From positions 19,913,265 to 19,977,264 of the forward strand of contig OZ022581.1 of the NCBI GenBank assembly GCA_963669155.1: a stretch of 64,000 nt of DNA, in the 5' to 3' direction. A program made the translations under genes and the position numbers. Below the pieces are notes generated by a model. That model saw nothing but the letters and a program-made list of their open reading frames with translations. It was not told the origin of the DNA and ran no database searches. The first letter of the stretch is position 1, and every line of letters begins with the position of its first letter. The DNA comes from Arbacia lixula. Taxonomy: Eukaryota; Echinodermata; Echinoidea; Arbacioida; Arbaciidae. This document shows positions 48,347-58,990 of this stretch, piece by piece.

Positions 48347-50029
48347 AAAGAGTTTGTATCTTCAAACTATACCAGAATTGTAACAGGATGTTTCTGCTGA
48401 TGTGCCCAATCAGAATGGCAAATGCTATTTCTATGGGGAAATGCTATGATTTGAACAAGTTTGAGCCTTTTGACAAACAACTTCACTCTCTATACCTATT
48501 ACTTCAGCTTTATCCTGGTGCCAATATTTGCTAAAAAGTGTAATGGTGGTCTAATTATGAATAACAAACTAGTTCACACAAGCTCACATAATCTCAAAAC
48601 TCAATGTATCCTTTAATAGCTCCACTTGATGGGTAATCCAACATGGATTAATGAGGATTAACATCAACATAATGCTTTCCATTGACTGCATAATCTTCGT
48701 GAAAACTTCCACAACTGGTTTGTCATCATCAGAGAAAAACTGTACCAAGGCCCATTTAAGGCAGGGAGGTGGGAGAATTTATGTAGCAACTGACATCTCA
48801 AAACACAAAGGAGTCATCTATATTTTAAAGAAAAGCATTCATGAACTTCTATTTGATTCAAGATCATGCTTAACACTAAAAGTGATGATGGCTTTCAACA
48901 ATCACTTATGAAAAACATGATTGAAAATGCTGTTTATTAATCATTCCATGACCTTTCTATAAGGCATATAACGTTTAACCTTAGCATCTTTACCTTCATT
49001 TTATTTCTTGGACCATATACACTGCAAGTTGATGGGTCTTAAATCAAGTTGTCTTTGCGGACAGAATTGACTGTATCTCTACAAGAAAAAACTTTTTTTA
49101 TAAATAGACAGAAAATTCCTAGAATGCCCTTCACTAATTTTTCTAAGAACTCTGTGAATTAGTGTTTTATGAGGCTGTTTCTAGAGTAACTAACCACATT
49201 TCTTATTAAAGTGGACACGCACTGTGCCAAGATCTGCTTCTCCCATGACCCAGCTGCTATCCTGTTTACAAGACACCCTTCATGCAACTTCAAGACTGCT
49301 GACATCATAATTTTTAAGTTCATGCTGGATAGTGTTGAAAATATTGTTGTTTTTGGCTGATGTTGTTTTCTGTATTGATAATTAGCAATAACATTTCCTT
49401 AGATATGCAGCTTTGAGATGGTTGACATTGTAATTTGTTACTTTCTAAGATCACGCTGGATAGTGCTAACAACATTGATATTGCTGATCTTGCTTGTTAT
49501 TAATAATTAACAATACAAATATTTTTTAAAGAGTTATTTTGTGATGGTCTAGGAATACAAAGTTGTATGTTTGATATGTTTTTTCTAGACATATATGTAT
49601 ACAAAGCTCTGCTATTTCTCTTAAGGGTCTACTTATATGGGAATGTTGATTGAATATGGATGAGGACAGCTCTACCTATGTGGCTGCAGTCTCAAAATAA
49701 TATCTCTCACACAATTACACGGAAATACTAGTTGGCTGCAACTGCAGTTTTCAAAGTTGTTAACCACAGTGTAATCCTGTATTAAATTACAGATTACATC
49801 ACACCCACAGGGTTTAATTTAGTAAAACAATATGTGGATTTCACTGCGAAGATTTTCTTCTTTGCACCACAGACACAATGGAATGTGCATACTGCACAAT
49901 AACTGACCCGTTTTTATGACTTTCCCCTTGAAACATTCAATGTCATTTTAACAAATCAAAGATTTATAGATATCTTTTTTAAAAGAGCAAAAATATCATT
50001 TAAGCTGCAGAAACCAATCAGGTTAATAT
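48347..50029. other. Mostly featureless, one decayed tandem repeat
   Basis: Around 49290-49500, GACATCATAATTTTTAAGTTC...GCTGGATAGTGTTGAAAA recurs as GACATTGTAATTTGTTAC...GCTGGATAGTGCTAACAA about 130 bp later. No gene. Confidence 0.45.
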
Positions 50030-50036
50030 GGTCTCT

Positions 50037-50101
<65 letters not shown>

Positions 50102-50308
50102 TCATCTATGTGTGAATAGCCAGAAGGCTATTTGAATGTGTGTATACTGTGTATGTGTGTGTCTCTCTCTTTCTCTCTCTCTCTGCTTAAGTCTGTCTGT
50201 CTGTCTGTTCCTCCCCCCCCCCCCCCTCTCGCTCTCTCTCTCTTTCTTTTTATTTTTCTCTTGATTTCTTCTTCTCCCTGTTTGTGTTAAATGTCGCTTT
50301 CTCTCTCT

Positions 50309-50363
<55 letters not shown>

Positions 50364-50366
50364 CCT
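50030..50366. repeat. Three (CT)n tracts and a poly-C run
   Basis: CT repeats at 50030-50097, 50160-50184 and 50301-50366, C run at 50213-50226. Confidence 0.95.
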
Positions 50367-51053
50367 CCCTCCCATCTTCTCTCTTAAAATACATATTTCA
50401 TCAAGTTCTACATGTATGTTTGAATCCCATATCTTTATGTAGCAGTAGCACAAACAGAAAAGTCACAATTGCACACACTGCTCACATTGATTGCATTACT
50501 GTGGACTGTGACACCTGCTGCTTACTGTATCGGGGTCTTGGATACAGGAACCATTTACACAATTTCACACAATTTTGACCTGAAAAGGGGCTATCAGGTC
50601 TTTAATTCAATTTTGCACATATTTTCCAGAGAAAGACAGCCTCTTCAAAATAAATAACATTCAAACCTTCATATTCATAACTAGCATAAAAATGGTTCAT
50701 ATTTTCATAAATCCTGACTTCCTTTACATGCCTGTCTTTCGATTTTGTGTCTATAATGCATTCTTTTGATCTGTCAGGAACAAATTGGTGAATCACACTG
50801 CTTGCCCTTCAAAAGAATAAGAAAACAAGAAGAAAAAAGCGAGAAAGCAGAATGAAATCAAATCAGTGGCCTTCTTCCTGGATTTACTGGGAGCAGAAGT
50901 CAAAATGTAAAAATATCAACTCTGGATTACTCGTGCAGCCAGGCAACCGAGCTGCCATCATGTTGTGACATAAACCAAAGTCAAGGTTGACTTCTTTCCC
51001 CCTTTTTTGGGCCACGTGTTGAGCCAGCCTGCGGTCTTAATCACGTTTCGTAC
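50367..51053. other. Nothing recognised
   Basis: No domain-bearing frame and no paired repeats. Confidence 0.45.
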
Positions 51054-51384
51054 CTCGCACAAACAAGTGTGTGAGATGGTATTTACATCTTTCATAATCC
51101 ACTCTATCTTTATCTGCCTACTTGTTTGGCTAAACATAGTATCATATATTAATATAGAAATGTGTTGAGACCTTAGTTGTAACACTGTATGTGTTTTACT
51201 CTCCCCTTCAGTCCTTTTACCAAATAAGTGTGTGAGATAGTCTTAACATCCATCATACCCCAATCTATCTTCATCTGCCTACTTCTTTTGCTACAATGTA
51301 CATAGTATCACACATTAATACAGAAATGTGTTGAGACCTTTTGACAGTGCTCACAGTAGTATGAATGTGTGTTTTGATCTCCCC
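51054..51384. repeat. Tandem duplication, about 165-bp units
   Basis: AAGTGTGTGAGAT, CATAATCCACTCTATCTTTA, ATCTGCCTACTTGTTT, ATAGTATCA and AGAAATGTGTTGAGACCTT occur twice in order (51064-51168 and 51226-51340). Confidence 0.8.
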
Positions 51385-52501
51385 TTCTCCTGCAAATTTT
51401 TTCTTGTGCTTGTTATGCTTTTTTTTAATCATTGTGGGACAATGGGCATCTCATGAAACAACAAATGGGTCATACACTGGCAAACATATTGTAACTATTG
51501 TATAGAGAAACTATAAAGTGAACTCTTATCATTCTGCATAGAGTACATCTTTAAATGTGCTAAAAACTTATTAAGATAAAGCAGAACTAATCCATCCCTT
51601 CGTAAGTGTGGAAAGGATTTATTTCTTTAGACATTTGAATCATTGTAAAGAAATGTAAAAGTGGAGAAAATTAATAAGTACAAATCAGGAGCATTAATGT
51701 TAAAATGGATGAATCACCAACTTTCTTCATCTCTGGATATGATACTGAAATACAAGTAATGATGGTATTTATTATTATAAATATAAGGGTCCAATATTGT
51801 TACAATATTGTTCACCTGCTGTGTACATGATTAATGCACACGCACATTGCGTGTCCACAAAGTTAGAAAGAAACCTAGGGGAAAGTCCCGAAAAGATTTT
51901 TTGATTTTGATTGGCTCTCCATAAATAAAGCACTTCCTCCATTTGCCTAAGATGTGGCCACTGGGAATGGTCAAAGCCTAATTTGCAACAGGAATTGGAA
52001 GACCAATATAGCCTCTCCTAGGCACAACCTAACTTGGATAGTTGGAGGAGAAAAAGATATTTGGTGGAATACCACCCTAAACCTCGGCCCAATTTACTGA
52101 TGGGCTCTTGTATGTTTGGTGTCATAATGATATTAAATTTCTTTTGTGGTGTACCAGATTTATTGCATGCAAGTAGCATGAATAAACTGGTAAACTACTC
52201 AAGGGCATCCAAAAACCCTTTTTTGACACAAGTACCAAATAATGGAACTTGTGATGCGACAAAAAATATTGCTTCACTTTACCACGTTAGTACTCTCCAA
52301 ACTAGATAGACTGTAAGTGATGCTACATGAACTGTAAATATAAAGTCAATTGTTACACTTGATATAAGAAACCAGATAAATACCAGTATGATGTGGGAAT
52401 TGACATCCATAATGACTCCATCAACAAATGATGAAAATTGAATGGGTTTATCACCAAGGAATTTCCTGTATTATTTCCATGATGGAACAGGTACATGTAG
52501 C
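51385..52501. other. Nothing recognised
   Basis: A 91-codon plus-strand frame at 52034-52309 shows no domain. Confidence 0.4.
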
Positions 52502-52937
52502 CAATTCTCCCTATCACATATGGCTCTTGGAATCTGATCACCTGTGGCGCTCTAATTTTGTGGCGTTCTTGGGATGTAAAGTTCCGGTTCTGAATGCATG
52601 CTTTCTTTCTGTATGCTTTCTGCACATCAAACTACAAAGTCGTACTATATATCGTGTGAAATTTAGTTATAATCTCTCAAATAATAAAGTCATTTTCCAA
52701 TCTATAACTTTTCATTTGATATCTAAAACTGGTCATCATATCGATCCATGTTTGTTCGTGTAAGAAGAGGTATTGTGAGTTTTACGTGGCTCAAATTGAT
52801 GAGTTGTGTGCATTTTAAATGTTCTTAAACTATACCAGAATCTGGCGCGCCGCAAAAAAAATGAAGGAATACGTCACAAAAGCAATCGATCAGATATTGG
52901 TTTCGCGAAGTGATATTGGCTATATGCAATAGAAAGA
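52502..52937. repeat. MITE family J, copy 2
   Basis: Start ATTCTCCCTATCACATATGG, end GGCTATATGCAATAGAAAG; the internal blocks CTTGGGATGTAAAGTTCCGG and GCAATCGATCAGATATTGGT match copy 1. Confidence 0.8.
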
Positions 52938-53213
52938 ATTAGGTCTGTCCTGTAGGGACAGGGCGGGATGGGAAGATTTAAGTGGCACATCCCTACACTG
53001 AAGAAGTCACAACCCACTCTTTCTTTCTATCATTTCTATCCTAGGCTCTGGGTGACAGCAGGTCCCATGGGGGGGGGGGGGGGGGGTTTAATTACTAATA
53101 GAGCCATGTGCACATACCATCCACACGTGTTGTTGTGGTGGTGGTGCGTATGCCTGCATCTGTGAGTGTGTGTATGTGTATGAAGCATCAAGTCAATAAC
53201 AAACACATTTTTA
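52938..53213. other. Short stretch with a poly-G run
   Basis: G homopolymer at 53069-53086, otherwise nothing. Confidence 0.6.
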
Positions 53214-53395
53214 ACCATGCAGGATGAAAACAATGTGGTTGTATTGACACTTAGCACACACACCAGACACATCCAAGTGGTTAAGCCATGGAGGATGAAA
53301 AACATTTTTGTTGTAGTGATGCAAGTCACACACACACACACATCTCCACACAAATCTAAGCATTTTAGCCACGCAGGGTGAAAAAACAAACATTG
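53214..53395. repeat. Three-unit tandem repeat, about 73 bp
   Basis: CATGCAGGATGAAAACAATG, CATGGAGGATGAAAAACATT and CACGCAGGGTGAAAAAACAA mark the units; (CA)n lies inside. Minus frames through it are a by-product. Confidence 0.7.
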
Positions 53396-54411
53396 GCAGC
53401 CCTCAAAAGAATCATCCAGTTATAATAGATTGTGCCACCATAATACTGCCATAATGTGCGGAAATATAATCAGAGGGAATATGACAAAGAAAACATTCAG
53501 GAGTTTTACTCAAAATAGAACCAGGTAAATAGAATGAATCAAGATTCAGTGATGGTAAGAGTACATGTCAAGAAATTGTCAGGTGAAAACTACATTACAG
53601 TTATCAATTAACCTTTAAATTCTGATACATTGTACAGTATATTTAATAACTAACAGTTTTTAGTCAAAGTTACAACTTGAATTAAGCTGTTAACAATGTG
53701 CTAATAATTTCTGTATCATTATTCACTATGGACTGTTTGCTTGATCTACAATACATTTAAGTTCTTTTCATGCATTTGATGTACATGTAGCTTCCTTACC
53801 TCATTAACAAATAAAATAGTTTTTATTAATCTATCATGAAATTTAAACCATACAAAGTTCACACAACTTTATCTATTCAGTAAATATGTCACCTATCAAC
53901 CATATCAAACCTGAGTCATATGGATAAATAGTCTCCTTATTTGATATATTCAATTTTAAGAACTTTTTCTATTTCCTCCCCAAACTACCTCTAACAATGA
54001 AAAGCAACTTTAATTGCACTTTTACTGTATTTGTCTTCAAGGGTTCCAATCTCATTAGGAAAATAAATCTGAAATACCATTCGAAGCTGATTCACACATA
54101 AGGTAAAAAATATTGGCACCCAAAAGAGTCCCTCATTGAATCATCACATTTCACATCATGAACATGAATTTAGAAACATACCGTCTCCTGGCCAAGCAAC
54201 GCGACAAGCTCCTATTAATACTGGATGATGCCTATAGCAGTGTGAAAGCCGATACTCACCGACGACGAAAGCATTGCACAAGGGACTTATACTGAAAACA
54301 ATTGTCTCAGATGGAACAACACGATAACCATCAGCAAAACAACAAGCTAAAGATACCCTGATGATAGAAGAAGAGTAATCCTCTTTAACACAAAGGGAGA
54401 AATCGACTTAC
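53396..54411. other. Start of the putative first intron; nothing recognised beyond donor-like sites
   Basis: AT-rich up to 54180, then CpG density rises towards the candidate promoter. Confidence 0.4.
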
Positions 54412-54700
54412 CAACGTAACCACTCCAATCACAAAATGCTCACAGACGCCAGCACTCGGCAAAAAAAATTATTACGGACCACGAGTCCCAGTTTAAGAAA
54501 ACAAAGTGAGTCAACAACTCCACATGGTATTTGACAGATATTCCCTCGCAAACTTTGCTCGCGCGACTCGACTCAACTCAGCCACGAAGAGGGGGGAGTG
54601 TTTTTTGCTCTACGGCCAGCCAACATTTTTTTTCCGGAGTGCTCTGCGGCGGCAGAAAGGGTTTGGGCTTTGGGTTTGGGAGCGTTATGTCATGAATGCT
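54412..54700 (-). promoter_or_regulatory. Candidate promoter and non-coding first exon of the ENTR1-like gene
   Basis: This patch is unusually rich in CpG for the window (GCCGCCGCAG, TCGAGTCGCGCGAGC and others) and carries an ATTGG (inverted CCAAT) near 54428. On the minus strand it ends in a strong donor, CGTTG then GTAAGTCG, at 54411. A second minus-strand donor, GTCG then GTGAGTATC, lies at 54259, with a possible acceptor (ATTGTTTTCAG) just before position 54291, so a 32-base second leader exon is possible. The ENTR1 start exon needs an upstream leader exon and this is the best site I can see, but 33 kb of intron would separate them. It could instead belong to an unseen gene. The transcription start is not determined. 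Confidence 0.35.
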
Positions 54701-54779
54701 GAGTCACATCCTACACTGTGAGGCAGCTGCTATTACTAGGAATAAATTCCATTTACTCAGGTTTATTAATGAACGTTTC

Positions 54780-54952
54780 TTTCCATTTTAACTCTGCATC
54801 TTTCTTTCTATTTCTTCCTTTCTTTCTCACTTTTACTATTTTTCTCTCTCTTTCTTTCTCTCTCTGTAACTTTCACTCTCTCTCACACCTCTTGCTCTGA
54901 AACTTTCACTCTCTCTCTCTCTCTTTGTCATTTTCTCTCATTTTCTTCTGCA
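54780..54952. repeat. CT-rich tract
   Basis: Long pyrimidine stretch ending TTCTTCTGCAG, which would be an excellent plus-strand splice acceptor. The 80 bases after it are CpG-rich and contain a short frame (MELTLRED...). No further exon can be named. Confidence 0.5.
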
Positions 54953-55156
54953 GAACTGCATCGGACTCGCACCTCGCCGGTCCGTCCCACAGCATGGAGC
55001 TGACGCTACGTGAAGATGCAAAAATAATCCTCTAAAAAATAAGTGCAAACGTATGTGAAGGAGTAGTTTTATATATTTACATGCAACTTACACTGTTCAT
55101 TCATAATAATGTATACTGTATGAAGTTGCAGTAACACGATATTATCTTCTTGTTAT

Positions 55157-55534
55157 TTAATGGGAGTATGTGTTCGGCAAACTGATAGATGGTTCGATAA
55201 TTTTCTGCCGTTTGGGAAGCGGATCGATGGCTATAAACTCTTTCTCAAAGGAGCTGGCCGCACAGTACGATACGGGTTAGACCGGGGTTATCGGCCCATT
55301 CCCATTAAAAAAAAATACTTGGAGCAAATCTATGTCTTTTGTGATTTTGTCTGTTGTTAAGTCTTTTCTTCCACATGCCTTGACACAGAGTTTGCACTTT
55401 TCGAGTATTTTGTTTGTGTGTTTTGGAAAAGGAAGAAATCTTACACCTTGCATTTCGGACCGTGCCGCACTGCATACCGAGAGTCCCGTGCATGTCCCAT
55501 GCCAGCAGCAGTGCTTCACCCCAATATCGTCCAT
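55157..55534 (-). pseudogene. THAP-domain zinc-finger relic (frameshifted)
   Basis: Read on the minus strand from the ATG at 55534, the sequence starts MDDIGVKHCCWHGTC and contains MQGVRFLPFPK (about 55446-55417) and KCKLCVKACGRKD. These are hallmarks of the THAP DNA-binding domain (C2CH zinc module, with an FPFPK and an ACGR segment). The expected DSRYA motif is present at 55485-55471 but in another frame, and the end of the domain, ICSKYF at 55329-55312, is out of frame behind a TAG and has Y where the zinc-binding H belongs. A TAA interrupts at 55279-55277, after which the same frame stays open for about 40 codons (SFEKEFIAIDPLPKRQK) to a TAA at 55157. THAP domains occur both in host regulators and in P-element-like or other DNA transposons. 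No transposase is visible next to it. I infer a decayed gene or transposon fragment. Confidence 0.7.
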
Positions 55535-55910
55535 TATTACCAAACTTTCTTCTAAAAAAATAAACTTTCCCCTGAGAAACTGAACTCCTGATAATCTTGC
55601 TAACTGTTATATGCCAGCTGTGTAAATCTGACAGATGTATTGTCCACGAGGTCTGAATTAGTTCGAAGAGAAAAGTTAATTGAGTACACTGTATTCGCCA
55701 CTCATGCATTGTGTGCGGTGCAGACGACAGGCAACGGTTGTTTTTCCAAGGTTGCGGCCGTGTGCAAAAATAAAGGTCTTGTGCATGGGATATACAAAAC
55801 GAAAACGGTCTCTTGCTCCCATTGAACACATGCACCCAGGAGCAGACCATAGCTCCTGGCAGTCTCTGGTCTCTAGGCTATAGGTTTCGGATACCCCTGC
55901 CTAAATCGAT
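55535..55910. other. Nothing recognised upstream of the THAP relic
   Basis: A long minus frame (55850-55305) runs through here and over the relic in the wrong frame; its upstream part has no domain. Confidence 0.4.
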
Positions 55911-56422
55911 AGGGTGTCTTCATTAACCCGATGTGGGCGAAATAGCGAGCTTGTTCGGATCGGGTTAGCTAACCAGATCACGAAATAGCTAGCTATTTGC
56001 ATCTTCATTAGCCAGAGCAGGCAAAATAGCGAGCTATTTGGTCGAGAAAAGTTCCCAAGAAATCTTGGGTTAGATGGAGCTAGCTCGAGCTAGTTCGCGA
56101 AAGAGCTCGAGCAAGCTCGGAGCGTCTCTATTAGCCGAAAATTTTCCGACCCCGGCACGCATCAGCGCGCACGAGGCATTGTTTACGTTAGGTTTTTATA
56201 CGTGCGTGAATGCGAGCTCACAACCGAAGCCACTCGGTCAAGGCCTATTCCCGTCGCACACTACGCATGTGCAAACATCGGGATAATTTATACATCCCGA
56301 GTTTCGAGCTTACGTATCCCGAGTTTCGAGCTAATGAAGACGCGATTGCAACTTCAGGCTAGTTCCCCGGATCAGCAAAATAGCTCGCTAATTCGTCTGA
56401 TCGGGCTAATGAAGACGCACCT
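55911..56422. repeat. MITE family L, copy 2
   Basis: Ends: AGGGTGTCTTCATTAACCCG and CGGGCTAATGAAGACGCACC. It is about 30 bp longer than copy 1 because of a doubled CATCCCGAGTTTCGAGCTTA-type block near 56300. Confidence 0.85.
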
Positions 56423-57106
56423 ATTGGGAGGGAAGTTGCATAATTTTCCACGTGGGTTTTCTTTAATTGACCTACAAAGGGACAACATGTCTTTAAAACT
56501 CGCACCATTGAATGTCTTACTGCGCACAGACTGTAGTCACAAATAGCATCTGTGATTGCCATGCTTCAGGGAGAAAAGGAAGCTTTTAATTAGTGCTGGA
56601 CAGAGCTAGCTGACACTAATGCTATTGTAACTCATAATAGTCAGAGTACCTCATGATGTTCAGGACAGGCTCACAGTCTTGCAGACATTTGAAGTTAATA
56701 ACTATCCAGGGTGAATACAAATGTGTTGGGTGGGTCTTTTTATGACATAGTCACATGTCATACTGTCATTATAAGGTAAGTCAACAATTAGGAAAGAGTT
56801 GTATCATACCAAAGGCTATTTTCATCTCTAAATGGCAGAAATTTTGCTCATTCTCTGCTTTATGTTCCCCACTTCTATAATTTGATTCAATATGATATTC
56901 ATTTTGCATTTATTTCATTTGGCACTTCATCACAACTCATATTATAATGACGAGAAGAATGTATATGATCAATGTTCTTTCACTGTTTATTCATAGATCT
57001 CTTCTTTGCATGGAAAATAACTGCCCCCATCATGAACATACCACTGTGGCTTGCTTTCTGATCAACATAGACAATCACTATGGAAGGGACGCACAAACAA
57101 TTGTTT
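56423..57106. other. Nothing recognised
   Basis: No gene or paired repeats. Confidence 0.45.
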
Positions 57107-57350
57107 CGTTTGATAAAATATCACAATAGTTTTTAGAGTTGCATGATGTCCCCATTACAACAATACTTCATAGCTACAAGAAGAACATTTGAAGCATCTT
57201 TACTGAACCTGTATGATGTCCCTATCACAATTTTTTTTTTTTTTCGTTTGATAAAATATCACAACAGTTTTAAGAGTTGCATGATGTCCCCATTACAACA
57301 ATACTTTATTTCTACAAGAAATACATTTGAAGTATCTTCAGTGAAGCTGA
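57107..57350. repeat. Tandem duplication, about 137-bp units
   Basis: GATAAAATATCACAATAGTT, TGCATGATGTCCCCATTACA and ACATTTGAAGCATCTT recur at 57249-57340 with a few changes. A T run at 57231-57244 separates the copies. Confidence 0.85.
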
Positions 57351-58635
57351 TGCTTGGTGTTTTGGTTGCCAATTTCCATGATAAGCCCAGTGTGGTCGAG
57401 ACAGCGGGTCCAACTATTAGACATCAAGGCTGAGATGGAAAGGATTCCCATACTAGTATGCCCAGACCAAAGGGAATGACCCCTACATGTATTACATGAC
57501 TTCCACCATGTATTACAGAGTGCTTGAATCATGGGGGAAATCTCAAGGAAGTTAAAGCCAAAATCCTTCAAGGAGGGGGGGGGGTGGACTTCCACGTCTC
57601 CCCCCCCCCCCTTTCTTATCTTATTTTACTGAAAATGAGCCAGGAATATGACGTACAGTATTTACTCTGCCTTTCCGCCGGGGTTTATGAGTTGCCATAT
57701 CTCCATGGCGACATAATGAGATTAACCCACAGCATGTTCAGTGATACTTCCTTCATATTTCTTATACATTTTGAAAGGAAAATATTCTATAATTATTGCA
57801 ATAGAGGTTTTCAGTACAAAATATGATCAACTTTGTGGTTTTAGGATTGCATTTGTATCAATCTTAAATATTCATGCATTAGGGTCTGACTCTATCAATA
57901 AGCTTTCAATAAGGCGGCGTCCTTCCTTGCTGCTACTCACTCACTTTTAATCTATTTATATATGTGTATTTGTTGTAATTGTTTTATTTCTATCCAGTGA
58001 GTAAAATAAATAAACTTGAACTTGAAATTTGTTAGTTTGTCATCTTGTGTTGCAGTAACAAGTTGCATTGTTTATTGATTGACATTAGGTCACAGAATGT
58101 TTGTGCAACACTTTACATGTTCTTTCTTGCATTACGGGTCTCAATCACCCTCAGCCCCCCATTCAATATTTTCACTGCTCTTATTACAAAGTCTTTCAAT
58201 AATCAAAGGGTAGTTGTGTCAAACCCAGCTTGATCAAAAGGCAGTCACTAAGCTAGGCTTGTCTGTTGCAAAAGAATTGGCTAATCCTCGGTGTGATATG
58301 ACAACACACACAAGTTAACAAACTCAATCCCATGCTTCCTTAAGACACAAACAACTCCCACTTGGTGCGGCCAATCATGTTTGTTTGCCCAACATATCCC
58401 TTCTAATTTCCTGGCTTCCTTCGTTCACACTGCCCACCACTTTCTCCCTCTCTCTGAGACCCCATGGAGAGGGCAGGATGTCAGCAGGACTGTCCTAACA
58501 GAGTTACCTCCCTATTACGATCACTTCTGGTGATTTAATCTACCGAAATTATTTAATTCATCCTCAATTTTGTGGCAATAAACCAATAGGCCGTTTTTCA
58601 GAACTGTCCAGTAATCTTAAAGCAAGAAAACTGTG
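57351..58635. other. Mostly featureless, possible LINE tail
   Basis: G run at 57573-57583 and C run at 57600-57611. Around 57960-58027, AGTAAAATAAATAAACTTGA with ACTTGAA looks like a non-LTR retrotransposon 3' tail on the plus strand. No open reading frame supports it. Confidence 0.35.
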
Positions 58636-58990
58636 GCGGTGCTGTGGTATAGCGGTAATTAAATGTGAATGAAGAACTCAAGGTCCTAGGTGCAGATCCC
58701 CCCCCCCCCCCCCCCCAGGCGCTTGAGACATGTAAGTCCTCAGGCAAGATACTTCATTCACATTGCTGCTCTCCACCCAAAAGTATTTTTCAGTACTTGC
58801 TTTGAAGACCTAAAGCAAGCAAAGTGGAAGCATCATGGTAATGTGGTCATGAAATCTGAAAGATGATATCAAGGTCCCAGGTTCATTTTCACAAATCAAT
58901 CACTTTTGTCATTCTTGGTTAAATGTACTCAAATCAGTGGCTCTAAGTTTTCTGCTTTTATTGTCTTAACAAACTTTTCATTGAAGTGAT
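58636..58990 (+). repeat. tRNA-derived SINE
   Basis: A-box TGGTATAGCGG at 58645-58655 and a decayed B-box (AGGTGCAGATCC) at about 58688, followed by a 19-base C run. GTCCTCAGGCAAGATACTTC and ACATTGCTGCTCTCCACCC then match the body common to many aquatic-animal SINEs. A second, weaker head (CATGGTAATGTGGTCATG ... GGTCCCAGGTTCA) starts near 58830, so this may be a dimer or two adjacent copies. Confidence 0.6.

Noticed and set aside
55305-55850. 181-codon minus frame
   Set aside because: It overlaps the THAP relic in the wrong frame, and its upstream part has no recognisable domain.
34907-56546. Similar-looking frames in the two family L MITEs
   Set aside because: The frames differ in register and are broken differently in the two copies, and the element is palindromic non-coding DNA.
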